A stretch of 42,012 nt of DNA from Moraxella lacunata (GCF_002027545.1 NZ_MXAN01000012.1:19765-61776), one strand, 5' to 3'; positions 15,029-24,530 are shown, numbered from the stretch's first letter. The notes: generated by a model not told the origin, from the letters alone. Numbers and translations: made by a program.

Positions 15029-18025
15029 ATGTCAAAATCTATCACACACACACCATCAGTCCATACCATGACCACGCACCGCTTAAACCTTGCCATCAAA
15101 GCGGCGTTATTTGGTGTGGCAGTTTTACCCTTATCCGTCTGGGCGCAAGAGAACACTCAGACAGATGCCAACTCTGATGCCAAAGACACAAAAACACCTG
15201 TCGTCTATTTAGATGCCATCACAGTAACCGCCGCCCCATCTGCCCCTGTTTCTCGGTTTGACACCGATGTAACAGGGCTTGGCAAAACAGTCAAAACCGC
15301 TGACACGCTGGCAAAAGAACAAGTGCAGGGCATTCGTGATTTGGTGCGTTATGAAACTGGGGTGAGTGTGGTTGAGCAGGGGCGTGGTGGCAGTAGTGGA
15401 TTTGCCATTCATGGCGTGGATAAAAACCGAGTGGGGATTACCGTAGATGGCATTGCCCAAATTCAATCCTACAAAGATGAATCCACCAAACGAGCTGGTG
15501 CAGGCTCTGGGGCGATGAACGAGATAGAGATTGAAAACATTTCCGCCGTTGCCATCAATAAAGGCGGTAATGCCCTAGAAGCAGGCTCTGGTGCGTTGGG
15601 CGGTTCGGTGGCGTTTCATACCAAAGATGTGAGCGATGTCTTAAAATCTGGTAACAATCTTGGCGCTCAAAGCAAAACCACTTATAACAGCAAAAATGAC
15701 CATTTTAGTCAGACGCTGGCAGCGGCAGGTAAAACCGAGCGTGTGGAGGCGATGGTGCAATACACTCGCCGTAAAGGCAAAGAAAACAAAGCACACAGCG
15801 ACCTAAATGGCATCAACCAAAGCCTATATCGCTTGGGTGCATGGCAACAAAAATATGATTTAAGAAAGCCTAACGAACTGTTTGCAGGCACAAGCTACAT
15901 CACCGAAAGCTGTTTGGCAAGTGATGACCCAAAAAACTGCGTACAATACCCTTATGTTTACACCAAAGCCCTGCCAGATGGCATCGGCAATCGCAATTTT
16001 TCTGAGTTAAATGATGCTGAAAAAGCACAATATTTGGCGTCCATGCACCCCCATGAGGTTGTCTCTGCCAAAGATTATACAGGCACTTATCGGTTGTTAC
16101 CTGACCCCATGGACTATCGTTCAGACTCGTATTTGGCACGCCTTAACATCAAAATCACCCCAAATCTGGTCAGCAAACTGTTATTAGAAGACACCAAGCA
16201 AACATACAACATTCGTGATATGCGTCATTGTAGTTATCATGGGGCAAGATTGGGCAATGACGGTAAGCCTGCCAATGGTGGCTCTATTGTCCTTTGCGAT
16301 GATTATCAAGAGTATCTAAATGCCAATGACGCATCACAAGCATCATTTAGACCAGGGGCTAATGACGCCCCCATTCCAAAACTGGCTTATGCCAGAAGCA
16401 GTGTGTTTAACCAAGAGCATGGCAAAACTCGCTATGGGTTAGGTTTTGAGTTTAAGCCTGACACGCCATGGTTTAAACAAGCAAAATTAAACCTACATCA
16501 ACAAAATATCCAAATCATTAACCATGACATTAAAAAATCGTGCAGCCAATATCCCAAGGTGGATTTAAATTGTGGCATCAGTGAAATTGGGCATTATGAA
16601 TATCAAAATAATTACCATTATAAAGAAGGGCGTACCAGTTTGACAGGCAAACTTGATTTTAATTTTGACCTGCTGGGTCAGCACGATTTGACGGTGTTGG
16701 CTGGTGCAGATAAAGTTAAAAGCCAATTTCGTGCCAACAACCGCAGACGCACAATCATTGACACCACCCAAGGCGATGCCATCATTGATGAAAGCACGCT
16801 GACAGCACAGGAGCAAGCCAAATTTAAGCAATCAGGGGCGGCATGGATTGTCAAAAATCGCCTTGGACGCTTAGAAGAAAAAGACGCCTGTGGCAATGCC
16901 AATGAATGTGAACGCGCTCCCATTCATGGCAGTAACCAATATGTGGGCATTAACAACCTTTATACACCAAATGATTATGTGGATTTAAGTTTTGGTGGAC
17001 GCTTGGACAAACAACGCATTCACAGCACCGATTCAAACATCATCAACAAAACTTACACCAATAAGAGCTATAATTTTGGGGCGGCGGTTCATCTGACACC
17101 TGATTTTAGCCTGTTGTATAAAACTGCCAAAGGCTTTCGTACGCCAAGTTTTTATGAGTTATACAACTATAACAGCACTGCCGCCCAGCATAAAAACGAC
17201 CCTGATGTGTCTTTCCCCAAACGAGCGGTTGATGTCAAACCTGAAACTTCCAATACCAACGAATATGGCTTTCGCTATCAGCACCCTTGGGGGGATATTG
17301 AGGTGAGCATGTTCAAAAGCCGTTACAAGGACATGTTAGATAAAGCCATACCAAACCTAACCAAAGCCCAGCAAGAGTATTGTAAGGCTCATTTGGATTC
17401 CAATGAATGTGTTGGCAATCCACCCACGCCCAAAACCAGTGATGAGGTATTTGCTAACTTATACAATGCAACCATCAAAGGGGTGAGCGTCAAAGGTAAA
17501 CTGGATTTGCATGCCATGACATCAAAGCTGCCAGATGGTCTTGAAATGACCTTAGGTTATGGTCATACCAAATTGGGGAAATTTGATTACATTGCACCCA
17601 AAGATGCCGATGGTTGGTATCAGGCTCGCCCTGCTTTTTGGGACGCCATCACCCCAGCACGCTATGTGGTCGGTCTAAACTATGACCACCCAAGTCAAGT
17701 ATGGGGCATTGGCACAACTTTAACGCACAGCAAACAAAAAGATGAAAATGAGCTTAGTGCCCTTAGAATCCGAAATGGCAAAAGAGAAACACAAACTTTA
17801 ACGCACACAATACCCAAAGCCTATACTTTAATGGACATGACAGGTTATTATAGCCCAACTGAGAGCATCACCGCCCGCCTTGGCATTAACAATGTGTTAA
17901 ACACCCGCTACACCACATGGGAGGCGGCACGCCAACTGCCCAGTGAAGCTGCAAGCAGTACCCAATCAACCCGTTACATTGCACCAGGTCGCAGTTACTT
18001 TGCCAGTCTTGAAATGAAGTTTTAA
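15029..18025 (+). CDS. lbpA: TonB-dependent lactoferrin receptor LbpA
   Basis: LbpA is the outer-membrane receptor that strips iron from host lactoferrin and imports it using TonB-ExbBD. The 998-residue product has an N-terminal extension and signal peptide ending near VWAQ. A TonB-box-like DAITVTA and a plug domain follow (GIRDLVRYETGVSVVEQGRGGSSGFAIHG, about 95-215). The large barrel has long Cys-containing loops and ends FASLEMKF. From memory it is nearly identical to M. catarrhalis LbpA and is related to TbpA upstream. The ATG follows AGGA. The slam gene starts one base after its stop, so the two are probably translationally coupled. Confidence 0.95.
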   Translation: MSKSITHTPSVHTMTTHRLNLAIKAALFGVAVLPLSVWAQENTQTDANSDAKDTKTPVVYLDAITVTAAPSAPVSRFDTDVTGLGKTVKTADTLAKEQVQGIRDLVRYETGVSVVEQGRGGSSGFAIHGVDKNRVGITVDGIAQIQSYKDESTKRAGAGSGAMNEIEIENISAVAINKGGNALEAGSGALGGSVAFHTKDVSDVLKSGNNLGAQSKTTYNSKNDHFSQTLAAAGKTERVEAMVQYTRRKGKENKAHSDLNGINQSLYRLGAWQQKYDLRKPNELFAGTSYITESCLASDDPKNCVQYPYVYTKALPDGIGNRNFSELNDAEKAQYLASMHPHEVVSAKDYTGTYRLLPDPMDYRSDSYLARLNIKITPNLVSKLLLEDTKQTYNIRDMRHCSYHGARLGNDGKPANGGSIVLCDDYQEYLNANDASQASFRPGANDAPIPKLAYARSSVFNQEHGKTRYGLGFEFKPDTPWFKQAKLNLHQQNIQIINHDIKKSCSQYPKVDLNCGISEIGHYEYQNNYHYKEGRTSLTGKLDFNFDLLGQHDLTVLAGADKVKSQFRANNRRRTIIDTTQGDAIIDESTLTAQEQAKFKQSGAAWIVKNRLGRLEEKDACGNANECERAPIHGSNQYVGINNLYTPNDYVDLSFGGRLDKQRIHSTDSNIINKTYTNKSYNFGAAVHLTPDFSLLYKTAKGFRTPSFYELYNYNSTAAQHKNDPDVSFPKRAVDVKPETSNTNEYGFRYQHPWGDIEVSMFKSRYKDMLDKAIPNLTKAQQEYCKAHLDSNECVGNPPTPKTSDEVFANLYNATIKGVSVKGKLDLHAMTSKLPDGLEMTLGYGHTKLGKFDYIAPKDADGWYQARPAFWDAITPARYVVGLNYDHPSQVWGIGTTLTHSKQKDENELSALRIRNGKRETQTLTHTIPKAYTLMDMTGYYSPTESITARLGINNVLNTRYTTWEAARQLPSEAASSTQSTRYIAPGRSYFASLEMKF

Positions 18026-18026
18026 T

Positions 18027-19661
18027 ATGACCTGTTTTTTATCAAAGACCAACCCTGCTTTAAAAGTCAAGCACAGACTTTTAAAGCAGCTGCTGTTATT
18101 GCTCTGTGTTGATACATTAACAGCACAGGCGTATGCCCACAGCCATCATACGCCCATTCATACGCCCACGCATGAGATGCCATCTGCTGATGCTTTATCA
18201 GATGAAAGTTTGGGTAAAGATTTGGACAGTTTGGATAGCCCAGATGGCTTAGGTGGCTTAGGCGATGGTTTTACCAGTGATGGCTTAAAGAGTGATAAAA
18301 GCCCCTTGCCCATCAATACCTTGCCCATCAATGCCTTGACCGTCAATCAGAGCAATGAGAACCAATCTGCCCCACCGACCGTAGATGTCAATTTTTTACT
18401 TGCCCAGCCAGAGGCATTTTATCATGTCTTTCATCAAGCGATTGTGCAAGATGATGTGGCGACATTACGCTTGTTATTGCCATTTTATGACCGCCTGCCT
18501 GATGATTATCAAGATGATGTTTTGTTGTTATTTGCCCAAAGCAAACTTGCCCTAAGTGATGGTAATACCAAATTGGCATTAAATCTGCTGACCGATTTGA
18601 GTAACAAAGAGCCAACGCTTACGGCGGTGAAATTACAACTTGCCTCTTTGCTTCTGACCAAAAGGCACGATAAACACGCCCAAATGGTGCTAGATGAACT
18701 CAAAGACGATGCCCACTTTTTAAAATTAAGCAAAAAAGAACAAAGATGGGTGCTGTCGCAAAGTCGCCATTTGCATAAAAAATACAAAATGGGCTTGGAT
18801 TTGGGCATCAACTATCTGCATTTGGACAATATCAATGCCGCCTCCACCATCACACAGCCCAACATTAAAAAAGACGCCCCAAAACCTGCTCATGGGCTTG
18901 CCTTATCGCTTGGTGTGAATAAATACACGCCACTTAGTCATGGTATTAGTATTTATACAGCCCTAGATGTTGATGGTAAGTTTTATGATGACAAAAGCCA
19001 CAATGAACTGGCGGTTTTTGCTCATGCTGGGCTAAGAAAAGACCACCAAAAAGGTTATGTTGATGTCGTGCCTTTTGTTGGGCGTATTTTTGCCACCAAT
19101 CAGCAGCATGGCAGATTATCCCCCAGAAAAGACAGTCAGGGCGTGGCGTTTGGTAGCCATCATCGGATCAATGATAAATGGCAAAATGCGTTTTTTGTAC
19201 GCATGGAAAAAGGTAATTATGCCGAGCGTTATCAAGGTTATGATGGCAAGCGTTATCATGTGAATGACACCATTTTGTTGCAAGATGGCCCAAATCGTCG
19301 TTATTCTTTGGGCGTGGGGTATCAGCTTAGTCATCTGCAAGATGCAACAAAAAGCAGTCATGCCACAAAGATACATTTTGGGGTGTTGCAAAGATTACCA
19401 AATGGTCTGACCGTGCAAGGTAGGGTGAGTGCTGAGCGTGAGCGTTATCATGGTAAATTATTGCGTCTGGTCAATCCTGATGATGTGTATCGCACAGATA
19501 AAACCCTAACCCTACAAACCTCCATTTGGCACAAAGACATTCGCTGGCTTGGATTAACGCCAAAGCTGACTTATCGTTACAGTAAAAATAACAGTAATTT
19601 ACCAGCACTTTATAGCCATAATAAACAAAATTTTTATTTGGAGCTTAGTCGGTCGTTTTAA
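18027..19661 (+). CDS. slam: Slam, surface lipoprotein assembly modulator of the lbp locus (orf3)
   Basis: This is a second outer-membrane Slam protein, expected to expose LbpB at the surface. The 544-residue product has a signal sequence (about 18-37). A low-complexity Asp/Gly/Ser/Leu linker follows (about 50-115, with LDSLDSPDGLGGLGDG and repeated LPIN units), absent from the tbp Slam. A TPR-like helical part (about 125-245) precedes the C-terminal DUF560 barrel ending FYLELSRSF. The same layout and the PFYDRLPDDYQDDVLLLFAQ / PIYQKLPKDHQNGILLGYA correspondence show it is a paralogue of the gene at 2814-4325. The start lies one base after the lbpA stop. The position matches orf3 of the M. 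catarrhalis lbp cluster. Confidence 0.87.
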   Translation: MTCFLSKTNPALKVKHRLLKQLLLLLCVDTLTAQAYAHSHHTPIHTPTHEMPSADALSDESLGKDLDSLDSPDGLGGLGDGFTSDGLKSDKSPLPINTLPINALTVNQSNENQSAPPTVDVNFLLAQPEAFYHVFHQAIVQDDVATLRLLLPFYDRLPDDYQDDVLLLFAQSKLALSDGNTKLALNLLTDLSNKEPTLTAVKLQLASLLLTKRHDKHAQMVLDELKDDAHFLKLSKKEQRWVLSQSRHLHKKYKMGLDLGINYLHLDNINAASTITQPNIKKDAPKPAHGLALSLGVNKYTPLSHGISIYTALDVDGKFYDDKSHNELAVFAHAGLRKDHQKGYVDVVPFVGRIFATNQQHGRLSPRKDSQGVAFGSHHRINDKWQNAFFVRMEKGNYAERYQGYDGKRYHVNDTILLQDGPNRRYSLGVGYQLSHLQDATKSSHATKIHFGVLQRLPNGLTVQGRVSAERERYHGKLLRLVNPDDVYRTDKTLTLQTSIWHKDIRWLGLTPKLTYRYSKNNSNLPALYSHNKQNFYLELSRSF

Positions 19662-19850
19662 CTCAATTGCCTAAGAGTAGGTTAAGGCGGTTGGCGGTTT
19701 TTGAGTATTGTGGTATTATTAAGCTTCTTTGATGACAACTATTTATACCATCAAAACCCATTTAAGCAAAGACAAAACCCATTACCATTACCATCACCCC
19801 ATCAACAAGCATGATGACACAAGAGTAACAGAGCTAAGCGTTAAAGCATA

Positions 19851-20501
19851 TCAAAGCAAGAGCAACCGCTTTTGGCTAATCTTGAAAATCTGCATAATCT
19901 CATCTGTTACACCATCAGGGCTTTGATTGGCATTGATTCGCTTGATACGCTCGGGATTTTTTTGGTATTGGTACAAAAAACCTTGATAAGTTTTGTCAAA
20001 AAATCCTTGCCCTGCACATTCAAACCTATCTGCTTGACTTCGCTGACTTGCTCGCTCCAAGCCAATGGCAGGGTCTAAATCCAGCCAAAAAGTCAAATCA
20101 GGCTGTTTTGGGATAAAGTCATTTATGAGCCGTTCAATCCTAGCAAGTTCACGCTCATCGCCCCCAAACCGCCCAAAGCCTTGATACGCCACGGTGCTGT
20201 CAAAAAAACGGTCGCAAATGACCCATTTGCCGTCCGAGAGTGCTGGCAAAATGGTGCGGTGCAAATGGTCAGCTCGTGCGGTAAACATGAGTAAAAGCTC
20301 GGTGTCATCATTGATGTGGGTTTTGTTGTCTAGTAGGATTTTACGCAATGCTTCGGCAAGCAGGCTACCCCCTGGTTCACGGGTGCGGATGTGAGAGATG
20401 CCCTGTTTATCAAGCTCACAGCAAAAGTTATCTATGGCGGTCGTTTTGCCCACGCCTTCGGTACCTTCAAAGGTGATAAATTGGGGGTTGTTTATTGTCA
20501 T
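19851..20501 (-). CDS. tmk: Thymidylate kinase
   Basis: Tmk phosphorylates dTMP to dTDP with ATP in the cytoplasm, an essential step of dTTP synthesis. The 216-residue product has the P-loop FEGTEGVGKTT (about 9-19), the substrate-binding REPGG motif, the DR motif in VICDRFFDSTVAYQGFGRFGG and the lid region QRSQADRFE. The ATG follows AAGGAAG. In many gammaproteobacteria tmk follows mltG directly; here two small genes separate them, with only 8 bases between the nearer one and tmk, so one minus-strand operon is likely. Confidence 0.95.
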   Translation of the reverse strand: MTINNPQFITFEGTEGVGKTTAIDNFCCELDKQGISHIRTREPGGSLLAEALRKILLDNKTHINDDTELLLMFTARADHLHRTILPALSDGKWVICDRFFDSTVAYQGFGRFGGDERELARIERLINDFIPKQPDLTFWLDLDPAIGLERASQRSQADRFECAGQGFFDKTYQGFLYQYQKNPERIKRINANQSPDGVTDEIMQIFKISQKRLLLL

Positions 20502-20509
20502 AATCTTCC

Positions 20510-20827
20510 TTATTGTTTGTCTAAAATTTCACAAATGCCATATACACGCCCAGCGTTAATGAATTTAAAAATCATACCACTTTTTAATAATTCATGGGGA
20601 GCATTTGGCATTAAAAACATCACTTTACCATAACTAATTACGCTTTGATAATTAGGCGTTTTATCAAAATAATAAACCAAACTCCACGTTGTCATCTCTG
20701 TGTTATATTGACTATATAAAATATGATGGTTATTTGATTTAATTTTAATATCGGCAAGCAAATTTTGATGCCAAGTGATTTTAACAGGTTTTAAATACTG
20801 ATAACTTGATAATTTATTGATATACAC
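20510..20827 (-). CDS. Small protein of unknown function, 5' end disrupted by a REP hairpin
   Basis: The frame encodes about 105 residues from the first plausible start, a GTG at 20827 (VYINKLSSYQYLKPVKITWHQ). The same frame extends to a TTG at 20905, but those extra residues come from the repeat at 20843-20930, so the native start may have been lost. The C-terminal part (YGKVMFLMPNAPHELLKSGMIFKFINAGRVYGICEIL) reads like a small beta-barrel with some likeness to elongation-factor-Tu domain 3; I hold this loosely. No ATG or ribosome binding site is evident. It lies between mltG and tmk. It may be a functional small gene or a 5'-truncated one. Confidence 0.5.
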   Translation of the reverse strand: MYINKLSSYQYLKPVKITWHQNLLADIKIKSNNHHILYSQYNTEMTTWSLVYYFDKTPNYQSVISYGKVMFLMPNAPHELLKSGMIFKFINAGRVYGICEILDKQ

Positions 20828-20842
20828 TCTGCAAAATGAAAA

Positions 20843-20930
20843 AGTACTACGGTTTCCGTTCGCGGTGAGCCTGTCGAACCATAACGGAAACCGACCCTTC
20901 GACAAGCTCAGGGTGAACGGTTTTCGTAGT
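20843..20930. repeat. REP-like long inverted repeat
   Basis: The ends tactacg and cgtagta enclose imperfect arms of about 37 bases, including cctgtcgaac on the left and ttcgacaagctcaggg on the right. The TTCGACAAGCTCAGG word is a dispersed repeat in many proteobacterial genomes (recalled). It could fold into a large hairpin. It lies at the 5' end of the unknown gene at 20510. Confidence 0.75.
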
Positions 20931-20944
20931 AAAATTCAAATTTG

Positions 20945-21229
20945 TTAACTGTAACAACGATCTTCATCAAACTTTTTTATGACAGTATGTAAACCCTTAA
21001 AACCCTTGTTTTCACTAACCACATGACTGTCTTTCACCAAATCTATCACGTTCATTAAATAACAAAAAGTATCCCATACAATAAACTCGGACAGCATATA
21101 ATCCGTATTGTATGTAATATGAATACAGCTCATTATATCATCATAATAATAAACATGAGTATAATTTAATAATACATCAGTATTTTTAATATGCTGATAC
21201 AAACTATTTAATATGGTTTGGGGTTTCAT
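20945..21229 (-). CDS. Hypothetical protein, 94 residues
   Basis: The product (MKPQTILNSLYQHIKNTDVLLN...) is acidic to neutral, rich in Tyr and Asp, with no signal peptide, membrane helix or motif I recognise. The sequence is notably AT-rich beside mltG and tmk. It starts 20 bp after the mltG stop and ends just before the REP-like repeat, and with the next small gene it interrupts the usual mltG-tmk pair. Such small AT-rich pairs can be immunity or antitoxin genes, but nothing here proves that. The ribosome binding site is weak. Confidence 0.6.
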   Translation of the reverse strand: MKPQTILNSLYQHIKNTDVLLNYTHVYYYDDIMSCIHITYNTDYMLSEFIVWDTFCYLMNVIDLVKDSHVVSENKGFKGLHTVIKKFDEDRCYS

Positions 21230-21249
21230 GGGTTAATTATTTTAACTTG

Positions 21250-22330
21250 TTATTCCTTACTCGCCATCACCGCCCGATATTCCGCCACCGCTTTATTATG
21301 CTCAGCAAGCGTTACGCTAAATTTATGCCCGCCCTTACCTGTCGCCACAAAATAGATATACGGCACATCGGACGGGTGCAAACTCGCCTGTATGGCTTCG
21401 GCAGACGGCAAGGCAATGGGCGTGGGCGGTAAGCCGTCTATTTGATAGGTGTTGTAATCGGTTCGCTCGGCGATGTTGGATTTATAAATCTTACCGTCAT
21501 AGCGGTCAAATAGCCCGTAGATAATGGTCGGGTCGGTTTGCAGTTTCATGCCTTGACGTAAGCGATTGACAAACACCGCTGACACATCATTACGCTCGGA
21601 CGTGATACCCGTTTCTTTCTCGATGATACTTGCCATAATCAGGGCATCATAAGGTGTCTTGTAGGGCAAGTTCTCATCACGCTGTGTCCATGCCTTATCA
21701 AGTATCGCCATTTGGTCGGTGTGCAGTTTTTTTAAAATGGCGGTGTCGGACGTGCCTTGATTAAAAAAGTAGGTATTGGGGACAAATTGTCCTTCCAGAT
21801 TGCCGTTAGGCGTACTGATATCTAGGGCTTTGGCAACTTTGGCGTTGTCTCGTGCCACGTCCGCCCACGAATACCCATCAGCGTCCGACAGGAGCGGCGT
21901 GAGCAATTCAAGCTTGACCCCATCGGTCGTTTTTAGGGTGTGGTATAGGTCTTTGACCGTTTTGCCTTCGATGATTTGCACCTTTATCATGGCAACTTGC
22001 CCCCCCCTGCCCCAAAATCTTGACCACATCGGCAAGGCTTGCCCCCTGTGGGATTTGGTATGTCCCTGTTTCTAGGTTGCCTTTGGCGTGGAATCTAAGA
22101 TACAGTCGTGTGGCGGTGCTGGACGCAAGCGGACTGGTCTGCCATTTGTCCTTGACAAGTAGGCTATGATAAGTGTCGCCCTTATCCACCGTCAAAGTCT
22201 GGGCGGGGCGGTCGGTCTTAGCAAAGGCGGTTACATAGACGATGGCACCCCACAGGGCAATCAAGGCTAGTACGACAGCCAGAGTGAGCCATTTTAGGGG
22301 GGATTTTTTGGAAGATTTTTTGTTTGGCAT
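21250..22330 (-). pseudogene. mltG: Endolytic murein transglycosylase MltG, frameshifted
   Basis: MltG is an inner-membrane lytic transglycosylase that cuts new glycan strands. Read through, the gene gives about 358 residues: one N-terminal membrane helix (LTLAVVLALIALWGAIVYVTA, in 22330-22250), a LysM-like part ending GTYQIPQGASLADVVKILGQGG, and the YceG domain. That domain includes the catalytic-Glu motif MASIIEKETGITSERNDV and FVNRLRQGMKLQTDPTIIYG. The frame breaks at a run of eight G on the minus strand (22000-22007): seven would join GQGG to QVAMIKVQIIEG. As written, the first frame stops at 21908 after 140 residues without the catalytic domain, and the second frame (21250-22035) lacks the anchor. 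This may be a true mutation, slippage-based switching or a sequencing error. Confidence 0.85.
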
Positions 22331-22444
22331 GGCAACATTGGATGAGAAAAGTTATGCTTATTGTAGCAAATTACCACAAAAGTTTTTAAGATTATTGTAA
22401 AATTAACAGGATAATTTTATATTGGACAATTCATAAGCATACCC

Positions 22445-23308
22445 ATGACCGCCCACCCATTTATCCTTGCCAATGTCTTTACCGATGGTACGCCCTTTGG
22501 GGGCAATCCGTTGGCAATCTTTCCCCACGCCAATTTTGATGACGCCACCATGCAAGCCATCGCTTGCCAGTTCAATCTCAATGAGACGGTGTTTATCACC
22601 CATTTTGACAAACAAGCCCGCACCGCACGCATTCGCATTTTCACCCCAAGTATTGAAATGCCCTTTGCAGGGCACCCAACCATTGGGTCGGGGTGGTATT
22701 TGGCGACAACGCACGGCTTGTCAGCACTTGACATCAGTACACAAACTCGCGCCGTTCATCTCAACCATATGCCATCTTGCACCACGCTAACCACCAACAG
22801 TTACGCCCTTTGCCCTGCCCAAACAGACCGCCACGCCCTTAGCACCTTGACCGCCTTGCCCCAAGAGATGTTGGCGGATAAGGCATATTTTGTCAATGCA
22901 GGAGTGTGCCAGCTTCTTTTGCAAGTCAAAGATACACAAGCGTTAGAGCGTGCCAAGGTGTGTTTGACAAGTCTAAAAAACATCTTTGATAATAACAAAA
23001 CCCTTGCCATCAACCAAGGCATAACGCTTGAACACACGCTATATCTGTGGTGCATGAATGATGATACCATTCATGTTCGCTTATTTTTTGAACAAAATGG
23101 GATTATCTTAGAAGACAGTGGCACAGGCTCGGCGTGCGTGAATTTGGGGGCGTATCTGCTTGATAATGGCACCAACCACAGACAATTTACCATTCATCAA
23201 GGCGACCATCTACACCGCCCAAACCGTCTGTTTTTGGGGCTTAATGACGGCATACAGATGGGTGGACAGGTAAGGCAAGTCGGGCGGGGCGAATTTTATT
23301 TGACCTAA
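22445..23308 (+). CDS. PhzF family isomerase-like protein
   Basis: The 287-residue product has the diaminopimelate-epimerase-like fold of the PhzF family: an N-terminal FTDGTPFGGNPLAIF, the putative catalytic Glu in FNLNETVFI (about residue 47), MPFAGHPTIGSGW, and the C-terminal anion-binding loop EDSGTGSACVNLGAYL. Family members are isomerases or epimerases of diverse, mostly unknown, small-molecule substrates. No phenazine genes are nearby, so phenazine synthesis is not implied. It stands alone on the plus strand, diverging from mltG, and ends at a terminator shared with the convergent baeRF gene. Confidence 0.85.
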   Translation: MTAHPFILANVFTDGTPFGGNPLAIFPHANFDDATMQAIACQFNLNETVFITHFDKQARTARIRIFTPSIEMPFAGHPTIGSGWYLATTHGLSALDISTQTRAVHLNHMPSCTTLTTNSYALCPAQTDRHALSTLTALPQEMLADKAYFVNAGVCQLLLQVKDTQALERAKVCLTSLKNIFDNNKTLAINQGITLEHTLYLWCMNDDTIHVRLFFEQNGIILEDSGTGSACVNLGAYLLDNGTNHRQFTIHQGDHLHRPNRLFLGLNDGIQMGGQVRQVGRGEFYLT

Positions 23309-23337
23309 ATAATGCCAAATAAATTTCTCCCAAAACC

Positions 23338-23363
23338 AAAAACCCGCCCGTAGGCAGGTTTTT
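23338..23363. terminator. Bidirectional terminator between the PhzF and baeRF genes
   Basis: aaaaacccgcc and ggcaggttttt form an 11-bp stem with one mismatch, with A- and T-tracts built into the base, between two convergent genes. Confidence 0.7.
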
Positions 23364-23382
23364 GTGCTTTGATACATACTAA

Positions 23383-24492
23383 TTAGTAGCGAGTAATCAG
23401 AGCAATCGGCTCTTTTTCGTCCATTTTGTCTTTGGGGACAAATACCACTTCACCGCCGTTGTGGCTCACTATCTCGATAATCTCACTGACCGCATCATCG
23501 GTTACGCCATCTGCTGTGGCATCGTCTGATACAAGCAAAGTCAAGGCAGTCTCATCAATGGTCGCAGGCACGATGTGTCCTTGACGTACTAGGAGTTTGA
23601 CGGCATTGCCTTCGACCGCTGAGCGGTAGATTTGCTGTAAATCGGTGCGTACCATTTTCTCGTTACGGGCTTTTTCAAGGTCGCCTTGGGCGGTCTCATA
23701 GCGAGTGGCACGCTGAGTCTCCACCACGTCTTGCACGCCTGCCACGATGTCTTCGGCACGTCCGTCTTTTAGGTTGGGTAGGTGGTCAACTTTGCCAATG
23801 ATAAAGCTGTCATTGTCCACAACTTGCTTATAAAATCCCAAGGTACGGCTATCACCCACCAAAATTACAGGCAATGGGTCAATGTTACGAAACTCCTGCA
23901 TGCTCTTATCCACACGGTTCATGAACTCTTTTAGATAGCTGTCGTCATCTGATGAGCTTGTACGGTCGGCTTTTGAACCTGTGGGCAGGCTGGTGTTGTT
24001 GATTGGGAAAGTCAGCTCGCTCATTTGCGATTGGCGTTCGCTTTCACCGCCGATTTCTTTGACCACACGGTCGTTGGTCGCTTCAATCAAGCGAGCGTGT
24101 TCGCTTGTTACCACAAGTACATAATAATGCACCGCTTCGGACATATCACGCACCAAGTCTCTGGTGGCAAACTTTTCGCCCAAAATCACACGCTCTTTGG
24201 CATCAAATGGCAAACGCAAAATCTCGGCTTCATTTTCATTGGCAAAAATAGCAAGCGTGTCTAAGTTATAATTATGGTCAAGCTCGTCCGTCTTGGCATG
24301 GATAAGCTCCATGATGGCATCGCTTGTGCGTTTGTCATGCTCGTTTGTGATACGCTCTTCGGCAACTTTTAGTTGATTTTTTAGGGCAATGTGGTCTTGC
24401 TCATTTTCTGGGTGGGTGCGGTGGGTTTTGACAAAGATACTCACAGCAGGGTTGCCACGGGTGGCTTTTAGGTCTTTTAACGTTGCTTTCAT
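23383..24492 (-). CDS. baeRF-family (bacterial release-factor-like) protein
   Basis: The 369-residue product resembles the bacterial archaeo-eukaryotic release-factor families. It has an N-terminal alpha/beta segment (VSIFVKTHRTHPENEQDHIALKNQL), a central part with YYVLVVTSEHARLIEA and PLPVILVGDSRTLGFYKQV, and a C-terminal eRF1/Pelota-like domain (VKLLVRQGHIVPATID ... DAVSEIIEIVSHNGGEVVFVPKDKM). The assignment to family 3 is from memory. The eRF1-like domain suggests action at the ribosome, possibly in stress or rescue, but no experiment-backed role is known to me. It is cytoplasmic and stands alone. A MITE lies 38 bp upstream of its start and may affect its promoter. Confidence 0.7.
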   Translation of the reverse strand: MKATLKDLKATRGNPAVSIFVKTHRTHPENEQDHIALKNQLKVAEERITNEHDKRTSDAIMELIHAKTDELDHNYNLDTLAIFANENEAEILRLPFDAKERVILGEKFATRDLVRDMSEAVHYYVLVVTSEHARLIEATNDRVVKEIGGESERQSQMSELTFPINNTSLPTGSKADRTSSSDDDSYLKEFMNRVDKSMQEFRNIDPLPVILVGDSRTLGFYKQVVDNDSFIIGKVDHLPNLKDGRAEDIVAGVQDVVETQRATRYETAQGDLEKARNEKMVRTDLQQIYRSAVEGNAVKLLVRQGHIVPATIDETALTLLVSDDATADGVTDDAVSEIIEIVSHNGGEVVFVPKDKMDEKEPIALITRY

Positions 24493-24530
24493 AACAAACT
24501 CCTTAATTTGATTGCTAAATGGTTAATCAT

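Noticed and set aside
12199..19661. Hemoglobin-haptoglobin system (HpuA/HpuB) as identity of the plus-strand receptor pair
   Set aside because: The acidic C-lobe of the lipoprotein, the lipoprotein-receptor-orf3 order and recalled near-identity favour LbpB/LbpA.
19729..19926. 65-residue plus-strand ORF between slam and tmk
   Set aside because: Low-complexity His/Lys start, overlaps the tmk 3' end, no ribosome binding site.
22445..23308. Phenazine biosynthesis
   Set aside because: The PhzF-family gene is isolated; no other phenazine genes are present and the family is functionally broad.
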